From: an uncultured Bacteroidota bacterium
GTDB lineage: Bacteria > Bacteroidota > Bacteroidia > Bacteroidales > UBA12077
Assembly: GCA_913055635.1 (NCBI GenBank)
Contig: CAJXLK010000008.1
Span: 49,711-113,710 of the forward strand
Direction of reading: 5' to 3'
DNA: 64,000 bases
In this document: piece after piece, positions 47,368 through 56,375 of the stretch
How positions within the stretch are numbered: the first letter of the stretch is position 1
Layout: each line of letters starts with the position of its first letter
Translations under genes and position numbers: made by a program
Notes under the pieces: generated by a model
What the model was told of the DNA's origin: nothing
Seen by the model: only the letters and a program-made list of their open reading frames with translations
Database searches by the model: none

Positions 47368-48267
47368 TTATCGGGCGGGGATGTCATCGGCCAAAACGGC
47401 TTTGACATCAAATTCAATGTAATCGTCGGCATCGCCCCATCCGTCACCTTCAGGATCTTCTATGGCCTTAATCTTAAGGTATCCGATATGGCCTGCCTGG
47501 GTCTTAAAGGCAATGACATCGCCTTCGGTGATGCCCACATTGACCTGGGTCAGATCGCCGATGTTGTTAACAATGGAATTGCCGGTAACTTCAGAAAAAG
47601 TGACATCATCCACTTTGGCCATGTGGGTCGTATTGGGAAGGGTAGCCCCATTGTGATAATCGCTCGGCAGATCATTGGGTGAGATCAGCTGATTGCTGAA
47701 GGCCTTCAGGTCGCTGTAAGCATAAACCAGATCAATCGAATCCTTCTGATCTTCTGTGAGTTGATTGTAGCGGTATACTTCACCGGTAGCCACAGAAAAT
47801 AAATCCTTGTTGGATTGATCACCCAGGGCTCCATATACCTGAACCCCTGAATAGGAGGTCATATTGACCTGGAGCTTTTCCACCGTGACGGTAAAACTTT
47901 CATTTGCTGTCTTTCCCGCCTTGTCGGTAACGACAAAATTGTATTTATAGCTTCCTTCATTCAGAGGCGCTTCTATCCAAACCGAGTCGGTGTAGGCATC
48001 TTTGTCAATATCCGTTTTGGGAAAACCGGAAACATTTGCCCCACCTGTGGTTACGGTGAAGCTCTCCAGGTTGTTGTCGCCCTTTTGTGCCTGCCAGTAC
48101 CATTTCATCTGGTCGCCTGTATTAACTGTGGTATCGGTGGTGATCCCCTGACTGAAGAATTCCAGGGTGGGCCCCAGTTCCTGGCCATTTTCTTCCTCTT
48201 CACAGGAAGCGAAAAAGCCGGCCATTACAACAATGGCCAGACCGAATAATAATCTTAAATTTTTCAT
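47368..48267 (-). CDS. Surface lipoprotein with PKD-like domain
   Basis: The 299-residue protein has a lipoprotein signal peptide with lipobox FFASC. The cysteine is followed by EEEEN, an acidic export signal that in Bacteroidota sends lipoproteins to the cell surface. The mature part has an Ig/PKD-like segment (LNEGSYKYNFVVTDKAGKTANESFTVTV, about residues 105-130) and no enzymatic motif. The C-terminal half, with GDVIAFKTQAGHIGYLKIKAI, is beta-rich. It may bind a substrate or adhere; the function is unknown. Confidence 0.82.
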   Translation of the reverse strand: MKNLRLLFGLAIVVMAGFFASCEEEENGQELGPTLEFFSQGITTDTTVNTGDQMKWYWQAQKGDNNLESFTVTTGGANVSGFPKTDIDKDAYTDSVWIEAPLNEGSYKYNFVVTDKAGKTANESFTVTVEKLQVNMTSYSGVQVYGALGDQSNKDLFSVATGEVYRYNQLTEDQKDSIDLVYAYSDLKAFSNQLISPNDLPSDYHNGATLPNTTHMAKVDDVTFSEVTGNSIVNNIGDLTQVNVGITEGDVIAFKTQAGHIGYLKIKAIEDPEGDGWGDADDYIEFDVKAVLADDIPAR

Positions 48268-48612
48268 GATTGGTGGGTTTTAGGTTTTATACATTCAATG
48301 GGTGTTACAAATAGTGGGCATGAAATGTTGCCGAATCATCCCGTTAATGAACCGAGGCATTCTGATAAGGATAAACCAGGGCAAATGACGATTGGATTAA
48401 AGGTTGACGCGGGCCCGCTATGGTTTTCGCGGTTTCTTGCGTCCGGAAGTTCAATAAACAATGTAAAATAAAGATCCGGGACAATCCCTTCATCAAAAAG
48501 GATATGAACAAAGGTATTCAATAAAAGAAGACAATTCAAATAAAAAGCAGGTCCATTTGGACAAATTTTTTCGCAAATGGACCTGCTAGCAGAAAGGTCA
48601 AATGGTCATGGT
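48268..48612. other. Intergenic region between two minus-strand genes
   Basis: The 345 bases hold the S9 peptidase terminator (48540-48587) and should contain the promoter of the lipoprotein gene, but no full TAnnTTTG element with a -33 partner could be recognised. No further gene is seen. Confidence 0.5.
48540..48587 (-). terminator. Terminator of the S9 peptidase gene
   Basis: A perfect 14-bp inverted repeat (AGCAGGTCCATTTG at 48546-48559 and its complement at 48574-48587) is followed, on the minus strand, by TTTTTATTT. It lies 25 bp after the peptidase stop codon. Confidence 0.85.
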
Positions 48613-51171
48613 TTAACGCAGGTGTTTATCGGGATACATTTCCTGCCACAGGGCTGGTTCGTTTTTGAGTTTCATATCGAACCAGGAGGTGATGGTGTGG
48701 TGCCATTTGATGCGTTTATCATAATCGATGATCCAGTGGTTTTCGCCATCAACCAGCACCATTTCCACGTCTTTGTCCAGTATTTTGAGGGCGGCGTAAT
48801 ACTGTTTGCTTTCGCCAACGGGTACGTTGGTATCGGCTGTTCCGTGGAGCAGGAGGATGGAATTATTGAAATTGTCGGCATTGTAGAGGGGACTGTTGTC
48901 GACGTAGAGTTCTTTGTTGTTCCATGGGTAGCTGTGTGTAGCGGCGCCTGCGTTATAGGAATAGCCCCAGTAACCTTCGCCCCAATAGCTGGTGATGGAG
49001 CTGATGCCGGCGTGGGAAACGGCGGTTTTAAACAGGTCGGTACGCGTTTGCAGGAGCATGGTTGTAAAACCGCCGTAGGAAGCACCGATGGCCCCGACCC
49101 GGTCTTCATCGGCCGATGGGTGATCATCCAGGAACTTGCGGGTGCCTTCAATGATATCGTCGATGGCTTCTTTGCCCCAGCCGTTGACATGGAGTGCCGA
49201 GAATTGCTGGCCATAGCCGGTGGCTCCGCTGGGTTGGAGCACGTATACGATATAGCCTTTGCCGGCCCATATGTTTTTGGGGTATCGCCCGTCAAAGGTG
49301 CGCTGAGTTGGCGAAGTACCTCCATAATAGTAAACGATCACCGGATACTGTTGATCGGGATCGTATTGGGGGGGATAATACACGCGGCCATCGATGGTGG
49401 TTCCCTGGTTGTTGGTGAAGTTCCAGGGTTCAGTGCGCCCGAAGGTCACTTCTGAAAGCTCTTCTTTTTTGGGTTGATCGATCAGGGTGGATTGTTCCTT
49501 GTCGAGGTTCAACAGGTAAAGTGCTTCGGGCTGGGTGGTACCGGTTCCCCGGTAGAGGGCCCGGTCTTGTTGCCGGGCGAAATCCACATCGCTCATGACT
49601 TCAACCTGCAGGCTGATCTTTTCAAAGGTTTCCTGTCCGAGGGTATAGCGGTACAGGCGGGTGTATTCTTTCTCGGTTACCGAGAGATAGAGGGTCCGGG
49701 CATCTTTCCAGTGGGCGGCATTTACAGCCGGGGCAAAGGTTTGTGTCAGGGCTTCGGCCTGGTTTGCCTCCAGGTCATAGAGGTAGAGCTGGCCGTCGTA
49801 GCTGTTGGGCAATTGATCGTCGGCGGTGTTGACCCCGAGGTCTCCGAAGGTCTGGGGCGCACCCTGGACAAGGAGTTGATCGCCGTCGGGGCTGTACTGA
49901 CAACGTCCCCCATAGGCCCTGTCCTTCCAGATGGTGTCTGTCTCCATGGTTTGGAGGTCCATCTCATAGAGGTTTTGTTTGGAAAAGGGCACTTCTGTAT
50001 AGTCGGGGTAACTGGTCGAGAAGAGGATTTTGCGCGAATCGGGGCGAATGTCGTGCAGCCGGGCACTGAGGTTGCCCGCTGTGATCTGCCGGCTGTGGCC
50101 CGATTCAACCTCCAGCAGGTGCAGGTAGGAACGGTCGCGGAAACCCGGTATACGGTCTTCATTGCCGTATATGCGCTTGAGATCGCCCGGATCCTTGGCC
50201 TCCCATTGACGGGCATAAATGATGTGTTCTTCGTCGGGGGTCCATTCATAGGAGTGCAGATCCTTGATGCCACGGGTTATTACCTGTTCTTTCCCCGTTT
50301 GCGGATTGTACAGATACAGGTTGTGGGCCCCTTCATATTTTTGGGTGTAGGAAAGGCGGTCGGAAGCCGGAAGCCATTGAATGTGGCCGATCTCCGGGTT
50401 GCGCAGCACCATTACATTGGTCATCTTATCCAGGTTTTTGATCACATGGTGGCTGGTCTCCCTGGAAGTGCCTTTTTGAGAATGGCTGTAACTGATTAAG
50501 GCATATTTGCCGGAGGAAGATATGCTCGAGGATTCAATATCACTGCCGTTCAAAATGTCATAAATGTTCAGCGCCCGTTCCGGATGGATGCTGTTGGCCA
50601 GGGTTAACCCCTCCATTTCCTTTTCCGTGGAAACTTTGCCGGCCAGCTTAACCTGTTCTTCAGGGGTAACCATCTTCATGACAATCCGGTGATTGCCTTC
50701 ATGCAACTCGGCGGTGAATGTCTCCTTGGCCATCCCACTGCTCTTTTTGACCTTTTGCTGTTCCCCGTCAATGTAAAGTTCAAAAAGGGCATCCGTGGAA
50801 AGGGTGAACTTAAGCTTTGCCCATTGATCGGTCTTTAAGTAACTGCCCATTACCAGCATCTGCCTGCCGCTAAGGCCGGTGGCAACCACACTGTCGGAGG
50901 GGATGCCCTGCTGCTGCCAGTCAAAGGCCTGGCCCATCAGCTTGACCGACTCCCCTTGTGAGGGAGCCTGCTTGAGATCCACATCAAGGTGTCCCATCAA
51001 ATCACCATCGGAGAATGTTGCTCCATTGATGTTCTTGACATCGGAAAATACCGGCTCATGAACCTGAACCGGTCCGGCTTTGAGCCAGTTTTCCAGTTTG
51101 ACCTCTTTCTGTGCGTTAAGGCTGGTGGCTGCTGCCAATAGCAGCGCCAGTAAAATGGTTTGTCTCATCAT
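48613..51171 (-). CDS. S9 family prolyl-oligopeptidase-like peptidase
   Basis: An 852-residue secreted serine peptidase (signal peptide ending LNAQ). The middle carries a beta-propeller of TolB/DPP-IV type (for example HIQWLPASDRLSYTQKYEGAHNLYLY). The C-terminal alpha/beta-hydrolase domain has the nucleophile in GASYGGFTTM, the Asp in LHGTADTNVPVGES and the His in DGENHWI. Such enzymes cleave short peptides in the periplasm and suit a protein-degrading lifestyle. ATG 51168 is an equally possible start. Two long frames on the opposite strand are shadows of this gene. Confidence 0.92.
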   Translation of the reverse strand: MMRQTILLALLLAAATSLNAQKEVKLENWLKAGPVQVHEPVFSDVKNINGATFSDGDLMGHLDVDLKQAPSQGESVKLMGQAFDWQQQGIPSDSVVATGLSGRQMLVMGSYLKTDQWAKLKFTLSTDALFELYIDGEQQKVKKSSGMAKETFTAELHEGNHRIVMKMVTPEEQVKLAGKVSTEKEMEGLTLANSIHPERALNIYDILNGSDIESSSISSSGKYALISYSHSQKGTSRETSHHVIKNLDKMTNVMVLRNPEIGHIQWLPASDRLSYTQKYEGAHNLYLYNPQTGKEQVITRGIKDLHSYEWTPDEEHIIYARQWEAKDPGDLKRIYGNEDRIPGFRDRSYLHLLEVESGHSRQITAGNLSARLHDIRPDSRKILFSTSYPDYTEVPFSKQNLYEMDLQTMETDTIWKDRAYGGRCQYSPDGDQLLVQGAPQTFGDLGVNTADDQLPNSYDGQLYLYDLEANQAEALTQTFAPAVNAAHWKDARTLYLSVTEKEYTRLYRYTLGQETFEKISLQVEVMSDVDFARQQDRALYRGTGTTQPEALYLLNLDKEQSTLIDQPKKEELSEVTFGRTEPWNFTNNQGTTIDGRVYYPPQYDPDQQYPVIVYYYGGTSPTQRTFDGRYPKNIWAGKGYIVYVLQPSGATGYGQQFSALHVNGWGKEAIDDIIEGTRKFLDDHPSADEDRVGAIGASYGGFTTMLLQTRTDLFKTAVSHAGISSITSYWGEGYWGYSYNAGAATHSYPWNNKELYVDNSPLYNADNFNNSILLLHGTADTNVPVGESKQYYAALKILDKDVEMVLVDGENHWIIDYDKRIKWHHTITSWFDMKLKNEPALWQEMYPDKHLR

Positions 51172-51252
51172 ATTGGAATTTTGGTTTTGAATCCATAAGA
51201 AATTGACCCAGCCATTATCTTTTGGATGAATAATGCTGGATTCCCGGGGTCA

Positions 51253-51325
51253 GATGTACTACCACCGGATAAAATAGAAAATCCTTTTCGGATGTGCTAG
51301 CACCGTATAAAATAAAAAATCCTTT
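51253..51325. repeat. Imperfect 35-bp direct repeat
   Basis: Two copies at 51253-51287 and 51291-51325 (period 38) share GATGT-CT, CACCG, ATAAAATA and AAAATCCTTT. They lie between the S9 peptidase and acyl-CoA ligase genes, upstream of the former. Confidence 0.65.
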
Positions 51326-51452
51326 AAGCAGTAGACTTGAGGTAGGCGAGAGGGTTTAAGTTTTTATCCCCTCATTTGCATATCCGTTTAAGGTCAACCC
51401 TGTTTAGAATATATTCTAAAAATATAACAGGGTAAACGGCTCAAAAGGGGAG

Positions 51453-53099
51453 TCAGCGGTTATAAAGGTATCGTTTGATTTTGTGGGTGGCGGTTTTTTC
51501 AAAGGGTTTGTTTTGAATGGCCACATATTGAACCTTTGAAAAGCGGTTCACCCTGGAATTGATGTATTCACGCAATTCACGGCCCAACTCATCGAGCTTG
51601 CTTTCAGCATACTGATGTACTTCTTCCTTGAATTCATGGTATTTCTGAGTGATCTCTTCCCGGTTGAAATGTACCATGGCCACCAGCTTGCCTTTTTCCC
51701 TGACCACCAGCGATTCGACCACGTGTTTGAAGTTATTGATGACCGATTCAATTTCCTCGGGATAGATGTTTTCGCCGTTTTCACCCACGATCATGTTTTT
51801 GAGGCGTCCTTTGATGTAGAGGAAATGGTTTTTGTCGAAAACGCCCAGGTCGCCGGTTTTAAACCATCCATCGGGGGTAATGGCCTCGCTTGTAAGTTCG
51901 GGTTCTTTATAGTAACCCATCATCACGTTATCGCCCCGTGCCCATATTTCACCTTCCCCGGTAACCGGGTCGGGCTGATGGATTTTCAACTCGACCCCTT
52001 CCATTGCCGGGCCGGTCGATTGAAAACGGGTATTGAAGACATTGGTTCCTGCCAGCAGGGGTGCGGTTTCAGTTAATCCGTAACCGATGGCGTAAGGGAA
52101 TTTGGCTTCGCGCAGGAATTTTTCAACAGCCGGGTCCAGTTTGGCCCCCCCGATTCCGAAAAACCGTAGCTTCCCACCAAAGGTGTGTTTAAGTTTTTTA
52201 CCGGCCAGTTGATGTAGTTGACGGCGCACCGGCGGCAGGCGATAAAGCATCCGTTTAAACCATTTGTCGGTCAGGGAAGGCAATATTTTGTTGCGGTAAA
52301 TTTTTTCGATGATCATCGGTACCGACAGCATCATGGTGGGTTGAACTTTTTTGAGGGCCGGCAGAAGAATGGCCGGGGTGGGCGTTTTTTCCAGGTAGTA
52401 TACGCTGGCCCCGGTGATCATAGGGATGATGAATCCCAGGGTGTTCTCGTAGGCATGAGACAGGGGCAGGATGGATAGAAAGCGGTCATGGTGATTGACC
52501 GGTTGCAATTTCAATACCTGGACGGCTGTAAAAGCTATGTTCCGGTGAGAAAGCATGACCCCTTTTGATTTGCCGGTGGTTCCGGAGGTATAGATGATGG
52601 AGGCCATATCGCCTTCCTCGACTTGATGGCTGTTTTGTGGAATGCCGTTGGGATCAAACGTTGCTACCGGGCCCTGGCCTTTTAACGGGTGAAAATTTTC
52701 TATCCTTATATACTGCCTCACCGGGGTGTTTTCTATGGCCGGGAGTTTATGGGTGAGCCCGCCCGAGACCAGCAAGAGTTTTGAATCCGAATGGTTTAAG
52801 ATGTTTTCGATCTCAGTGGGGTGGAAGTCCGGTAATAAAGGCACCACAACGGCCCCCATGAAGGTGACTGCCAAATAGGTTATGCCCCAGTTCGGCATAT
52901 TGGCACTGAGGATGGCCACCTTATCGCCCGGTTCGATATTGAGGGCTTCCAGGTAGGCCATCAAGGCCTTGATGTCGTGGTTTACCTGTTGGTATGTTTT
53001 GGGTGTTTTTCCTGCCGTGGCAAGTGCATCCCGCTTTCCGTACTTCCTCACTGTCTGGTCAAACAAATCAGGGAGGGTCAGTCTGTTCGTCTGCTCCAT
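51453..53099 (-). CDS. Long-chain fatty acid-CoA ligase (AMP-forming)
   Basis: The 548-residue protein is an adenylate-forming enzyme that activates fatty acids as CoA thioesters. The P-loop-like A3 motif IIYTSGTTGKSKG is near residue 166, GYGLTETAP and GWFKTGDLG mark the core, and the C-terminal domain has the Lys-bearing KPFEKTATHKIKR. It resembles the FadD/FAA type found in Bacteroidota. There is no signal peptide. It appears to be transcribed alone. The exact chain-length preference cannot be read from sequence. Confidence 0.92.
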   Translation of the reverse strand: MEQTNRLTLPDLFDQTVRKYGKRDALATAGKTPKTYQQVNHDIKALMAYLEALNIEPGDKVAILSANMPNWGITYLAVTFMGAVVVPLLPDFHPTEIENILNHSDSKLLLVSGGLTHKLPAIENTPVRQYIRIENFHPLKGQGPVATFDPNGIPQNSHQVEEGDMASIIYTSGTTGKSKGVMLSHRNIAFTAVQVLKLQPVNHHDRFLSILPLSHAYENTLGFIIPMITGASVYYLEKTPTPAILLPALKKVQPTMMLSVPMIIEKIYRNKILPSLTDKWFKRMLYRLPPVRRQLHQLAGKKLKHTFGGKLRFFGIGGAKLDPAVEKFLREAKFPYAIGYGLTETAPLLAGTNVFNTRFQSTGPAMEGVELKIHQPDPVTGEGEIWARGDNVMMGYYKEPELTSEAITPDGWFKTGDLGVFDKNHFLYIKGRLKNMIVGENGENIYPEEIESVINNFKHVVESLVVREKGKLVAMVHFNREEITQKYHEFKEEVHQYAESKLDELGRELREYINSRVNRFSKVQYVAIQNKPFEKTATHKIKRYLYNR

Positions 53100-53435
53100 A
53101 TTTGGTTTACTGCAAAAAGCGTCAAAGGTAAAATAATATTACGTTTTTCATTTGGTTTGGATACAAAATTGCAACAAAATATAACGGGCCGGGGTTCACC
53201 CTTATTATAAATTTTGTGGTTTAATGCCTTTTGCCCTTTTTACGGGCCATCCAAATGCAAAAGCCATCACAAACAAGCACGCGCAAAGCCCCCGCATTGG
53301 GCCCTTGAATCGGGAATGATTGAAGCCCTTCAACAATCCTTTATTTTCTGCTGTTAATTTGGTATCTTGAAAGAATATTTCTGGACGGGCCACCGAGCCT
53401 GTTTTTTTTAATGCATCATAAAATACCCAATAACT
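53100..53435. other. Intergenic region between divergent genes
   Basis: The 336 bases separate the acyl-CoA ligase and aldo/keto reductase genes. Apart from the minus-strand -7 element at 53123-53130 I see no clear site, repeat or gene. A 62-codon frame at 53205-53393 has no recognisable features. Confidence 0.5.
53123..53130 (-). promoter_or_regulatory. Candidate -7 element for the acyl-CoA ligase gene
   Basis: On the minus strand TACCTTTG, a full match to TAnnTTTG, lies 24 bp before the start codon at 53099. The -33 element is not clear. Confidence 0.5.
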
Positions 53436-54470
53436 ATGAGTAAGAGTGAAGGATCATCCAATCGCAGAGATTTTCTCAAAACCCTGGCGGGTTTGACCGC
53501 AGGGTTGATGGTGCCTTATCGTGGTTTGTCGTGGACGGGCACAGCAGGGCATCGGGATCGCCTCGGGGATAAACTTCCCCTGAGAAAGCTGGGCAATACC
53601 GGAGAGAAGGTGACCATGCTTGGTTTGGGAGGTTACCACATTGGCTGGACGGATGAAAAGCAAGCCCAGGCTACCATTGAAGCAGCCCTGGAAGGTGGGG
53701 TGCGTTTTTTTGACAATGCCGAATCTTACAGCGACGGGCTGAGTGAAAAACGGTACGGCCAATATTTGATTCCTAAATACCGGGATGACATATTTTTGAT
53801 GACCAAAACCTATTCGACCGATGCCACAACGGCGCGGAAGCATCTGGAGGGGTCTTTGCAAAGGTTTGGCACTGATGTGATTGATCTTTGGCAGGTTCAT
53901 TCACTGCAAACCCCGGATGATGTTGATCAGCGCATGGAAAATGAGGTACTGGATGTCATCGCCGAGGCCAAAAAATCGGGCAAGGTCAGGTACGTTGGTT
54001 TTACAGGACACCGCAATCCCTATGCCCATGCCCGGATGCTGGAGAAGACCGGCACGGATTTTTTTGACACCTGTCAGTTTCCCATCAATATTGTGGATGC
54101 CGCAGCCCGCGAGAGTTTCATTGAGACCCTGATGCAACGTCTGATGGACCGCAATATGGGCGTATTGGCGATGAAAACACTGGCTGACGGGCGCTTTTTC
54201 AGCAAAAAGGTTCAGAATGATGAAGTGGTCTGGGATACGAATAACCCGCTGGTACCCGGACAGGTGACCATCGAGGAGGCCCTTTCCTTTGCCTGGTCCC
54301 TGCCGATCAGTGTGCTGATTACCGGTGCAGAAAATCCCCAGTTGATCCGTGAGAAGGTTGGAATGGCCCGGCGCTTCGAAAAATTAGGCGAGAAAGAACG
54401 TTCTGCCCTGGTTGAGCGCATTGCCGCGCGAAGTGACAAAGATAAAGTGGAATACTATAAGGATGTATAA
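53436..54470 (+). CDS. Tat-exported aldo/keto reductase
   Basis: The 344-residue protein starts with a twin-arginine signal (SNRRDFLKTLAGLTAGLMVP), so it is exported folded, presumably with NADPH or another cofactor already bound, or anchored. The AKR barrel follows from about residue 45 (LPLRKLGNTGEKVTMLGLGGYHIG) with the catalytic Tyr in FFDNAESYSDGLSE, the Lys in LMTKTY and the His in LWQVHSL. Tat-type AKRs are frequent in Bacteroidota and Planctomycetes. The substrate is unknown, and how NADPH would be regenerated outside the cytoplasm is unclear. Confidence 0.88.
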   Translation: MSKSEGSSNRRDFLKTLAGLTAGLMVPYRGLSWTGTAGHRDRLGDKLPLRKLGNTGEKVTMLGLGGYHIGWTDEKQAQATIEAALEGGVRFFDNAESYSDGLSEKRYGQYLIPKYRDDIFLMTKTYSTDATTARKHLEGSLQRFGTDVIDLWQVHSLQTPDDVDQRMENEVLDVIAEAKKSGKVRYVGFTGHRNPYAHARMLEKTGTDFFDTCQFPINIVDAAARESFIETLMQRLMDRNMGVLAMKTLADGRFFSKKVQNDEVVWDTNNPLVPGQVTIEEALSFAWSLPISVLITGAENPQLIREKVGMARRFEKLGEKERSALVERIAARSDKDKVEYYKDV

Positions 54471-54538
54471 TTCCGCAATGGCCTTGAAGCCTCATGCGAT
54501 GTTTTTTTCGCCTTTTAATTTCGTTGCTCAACACCCTC

Positions 54539-54648
54539 AGATCCATTGAGCTTTAACGTGTAAGTCCGCTGTTCAATAACCGTGTAAGCCCTTTGCCTCA
54601 TACCCCAGTAGATCCACTGAGCTATAACGTGTAAGACCGCTGCTCAAT
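54539..54648. repeat. Imperfect 39-bp direct repeat
   Basis: Copies at 54539-54577 and 54610-54648 (period 71) share AGATCCA-TGAGCT, TAACGTGTAAG and CCGCTG-TCAAT, about 35 of 39 positions. They fill the space between the convergent aldo/keto reductase and TraB/GumN genes. Confidence 0.75.
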
Positions 54649-54687
54649 TCGCTTGTAGATTCCACTGTTCACCCTGGCAAGTGTCAT

Positions 54688-55551
54688 CTAACGGACCGGC
54701 TGCACAGTGTATCCGGAATCCCTGAGCAATTGAAGTATGCCATGCTTCCCGGGCAGATGCGATGCACCCACTGCAATGAAAGAAGCTTTCTTTTTAGCCA
54801 ACTCCCGAATGCGGGGCACCCACCTTTGGTTGCGCTTGATCAGCAAATCCTGCTTCAAATGGGCATATTCCTCGCTCATATATTCCTCGGTGATTGAATT
54901 GAGCCCGTTGAGATTCTCATTGCGGTAATAACCAATCATCCGGTTGAACATCTTTTTTGATTTTTCATATTCCTTCAGATTCTCCATGAGCATTTTCGTT
55001 TTTAGCTCCATCGATAAGTTTTCGATGAAACCAAGCTGCTCTTCCACTGTTTCCAGGCCTTTGACCTCCATGTTTTTGCTTTTTGCCGCTTTGGTCAGTC
55101 GCTGCTCGAACGAGGCCGGCCGGCAACCCAGAAAATGCTGCAGGGTCATAGATGACAGGAAAAACGGTTTAATCCCCTGTAAGCGCTGAAAAGGCATGTT
55201 GAGCGAGTCTTTAAAAAAGCCGGCCAAAAGTTTATAATCATCCTCATTCAAATAATCTTTGGCCGTGGTTCCGTCGCGGTAAACCATACTTTGCTGAAGG
55301 GTTTGCATCATGTTGGGATCATCAAAATCAAGCTCCAGAACCAACTGCTCGCTTTCATCTATGGCTGTTTTGACCTTTTTGCTCAGGGATAAATCATCAG
55401 GGCACAGCAGGTGAAAAGTCCCGTACACATAAGAACTCTGCTCCAGACCGTTGCCGGAGACTTCCCATAACAGGCTGTTTCCTTTTTGCTGAGCATACAG
55501 GCTGAAGGCCGAAACAACCATTGCCAGTGTTAATCCAATTAATTTTTTCAT
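54688..55551 (-). CDS. TraB/GumN family protein
   Basis: A 287-residue protein of the TraB/PrgY/GumN family, taken from ATG 55551 (MKKLIGLTLAMVVSAFSLYAQ, a clear signal peptide). ATG 55560 would add three residues. Family marks are the N-terminal YVYGTFHLL and the C-terminal FIAVGASHLPGKHGILQLLRDSGY, which resemble erythromycin-esterase-like and Tiki metalloprotease motifs. Secreted GumN-type members have no settled function; a protease-like role is inferred. It is divergent from the sigma-factor gene. Confidence 0.88.
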   Translation of the reverse strand: MKKLIGLTLAMVVSAFSLYAQQKGNSLLWEVSGNGLEQSSYVYGTFHLLCPDDLSLSKKVKTAIDESEQLVLELDFDDPNMMQTLQQSMVYRDGTTAKDYLNEDDYKLLAGFFKDSLNMPFQRLQGIKPFFLSSMTLQHFLGCRPASFEQRLTKAAKSKNMEVKGLETVEEQLGFIENLSMELKTKMLMENLKEYEKSKKMFNRMIGYYRNENLNGLNSITEEYMSEEYAHLKQDLLIKRNQRWVPRIRELAKKKASFIAVGASHLPGKHGILQLLRDSGYTVQPVR

Positions 55552-55862
55552 TCTTCTCATTTTTTTCGTTTTTTGTAATTTCAAAAAGATAGGTATCGCC
55601 ATCCCTGTTTTTATTACAGGGGCCTGAAAACAGATTTTAAGTTGCTGCTGAAAACGTGTTTTTTCCTTTGTACGAGGAATTATTGAATGTTGTCAAACGT
55701 TGCAGGATGCTGTTACCAACAGCGCTGGATGGATAAGTGAGTTCATTTGGTGCGGGGCATTGTGGAAAGTTTTTGGGAGGGAAAAGAGGAAAGTTGTGAG
55801 CATGTAAACGGAATAAGCTGTAATAATATAGCCTTTGGTGTTACGGATTTAAATAATAAAAG
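55552..55862. other. Intergenic region between divergent genes
   Basis: The 311 bases between the TraB/GumN gene and the sigma-factor gene contain a near-match to the -7 element (TA, three bases, TTTG) at 55829-55837 for the sigma factor. Nothing else is recognisable; a long minus-strand frame beginning within the sigma-factor gene is a shadow. Confidence 0.4.
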
Positions 55863-56375
55863 ATGGAATCCTTTAAACCCATAGTGGACGAATATTATCC
55901 AATCTTTTACAAGATCGCCCGGTCCTTTACGAAGAAGCCGGCCGATTTTGAGGATTTGTATCAGGAGATGCTGATTCAGGTTTATCAGTCGCTCAAAAAT
56001 TTCCGGGCGCAATCCAAGATATCGACCTGGATATATAAGGTGGCCCTCAACACGGCCATGACCTATAGCCGAAGCAGCAAAAAGAGGAAGCAGGAGGTTG
56101 AGACCGGTGATATGGGAGGGCTTGACCGGGCGGAAGAGACGGATGGGGCAGCCCGGAAGGAAGAAAAGGAACGGGAGATTGAAATATTGTACGAGGGCAT
56201 CAATGAGTTGAAAAAGGATGACCGCGCGATGATTCTGCTGCACCTGGAAGGCAAGCAGTACGATGAGATTGCCGAAATCATGGGCATCAGTAAGTCCAAT
56301 ACCGGGGTCAAACTTATGCGCATCAAGAAGCGTTTACAGTCTATATTGATCACAAAAGGCTATGAGCAAAATTGA
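55863..56375 (+). CDS. ECF-type RNA polymerase sigma factor
   Basis: The 170-residue protein has sigma-70 region 2 (YYPIFYKIARSFTKKPADFEDLYQEMLIQVY, with STWIYKVALNTA) and region 4 (RAMILLHLEGKQYDEIAEIMGISKSNTGVKLMRIKKRL), joined by a charged linker. It redirects RNA polymerase to its own set of promoters. Its end overlaps the next gene by 14 bases, the usual arrangement for a sigma factor and its regulator. No FecR-type anti-sigma or SusC-like gene is next to it, so it is not one of the iron/glycan trans-envelope systems. Confidence 0.92.
   Translation: MESFKPIVDEYYPIFYKIARSFTKKPADFEDLYQEMLIQVYQSLKNFRAQSKISTWIYKVALNTAMTYSRSSKKRKQEVETGDMGGLDRAEETDGAARKEEKEREIEILYEGINELKKDDRAMILLHLEGKQYDEIAEIMGISKSNTGVKLMRIKKRLQSILITKGYEQN

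Noticed and set aside
47299..47682. Plus-strand frame of 127 codons overlapping the lipoprotein gene
   Set aside because: Begins inside the bidirectional terminator and is antisense to the clear lipoprotein.
48577..50499. Two long plus-strand frames of 292 and 341 codons opposite the S9 peptidase gene
   Set aside because: They mirror the codon pattern of a clear peptidase on the other strand and encode no recognisable fold; they are antisense shadows.
53205..53393. 62-codon minus-strand frame in the gap upstream of the aldo/keto reductase
   Set aside because: No signal peptide or motif; the frame lies in divergent promoter space.
55743..56243. 166-codon minus-strand frame opposite the sigma factor
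   Set aside because: Antisense shadow of the sigma factor gene.
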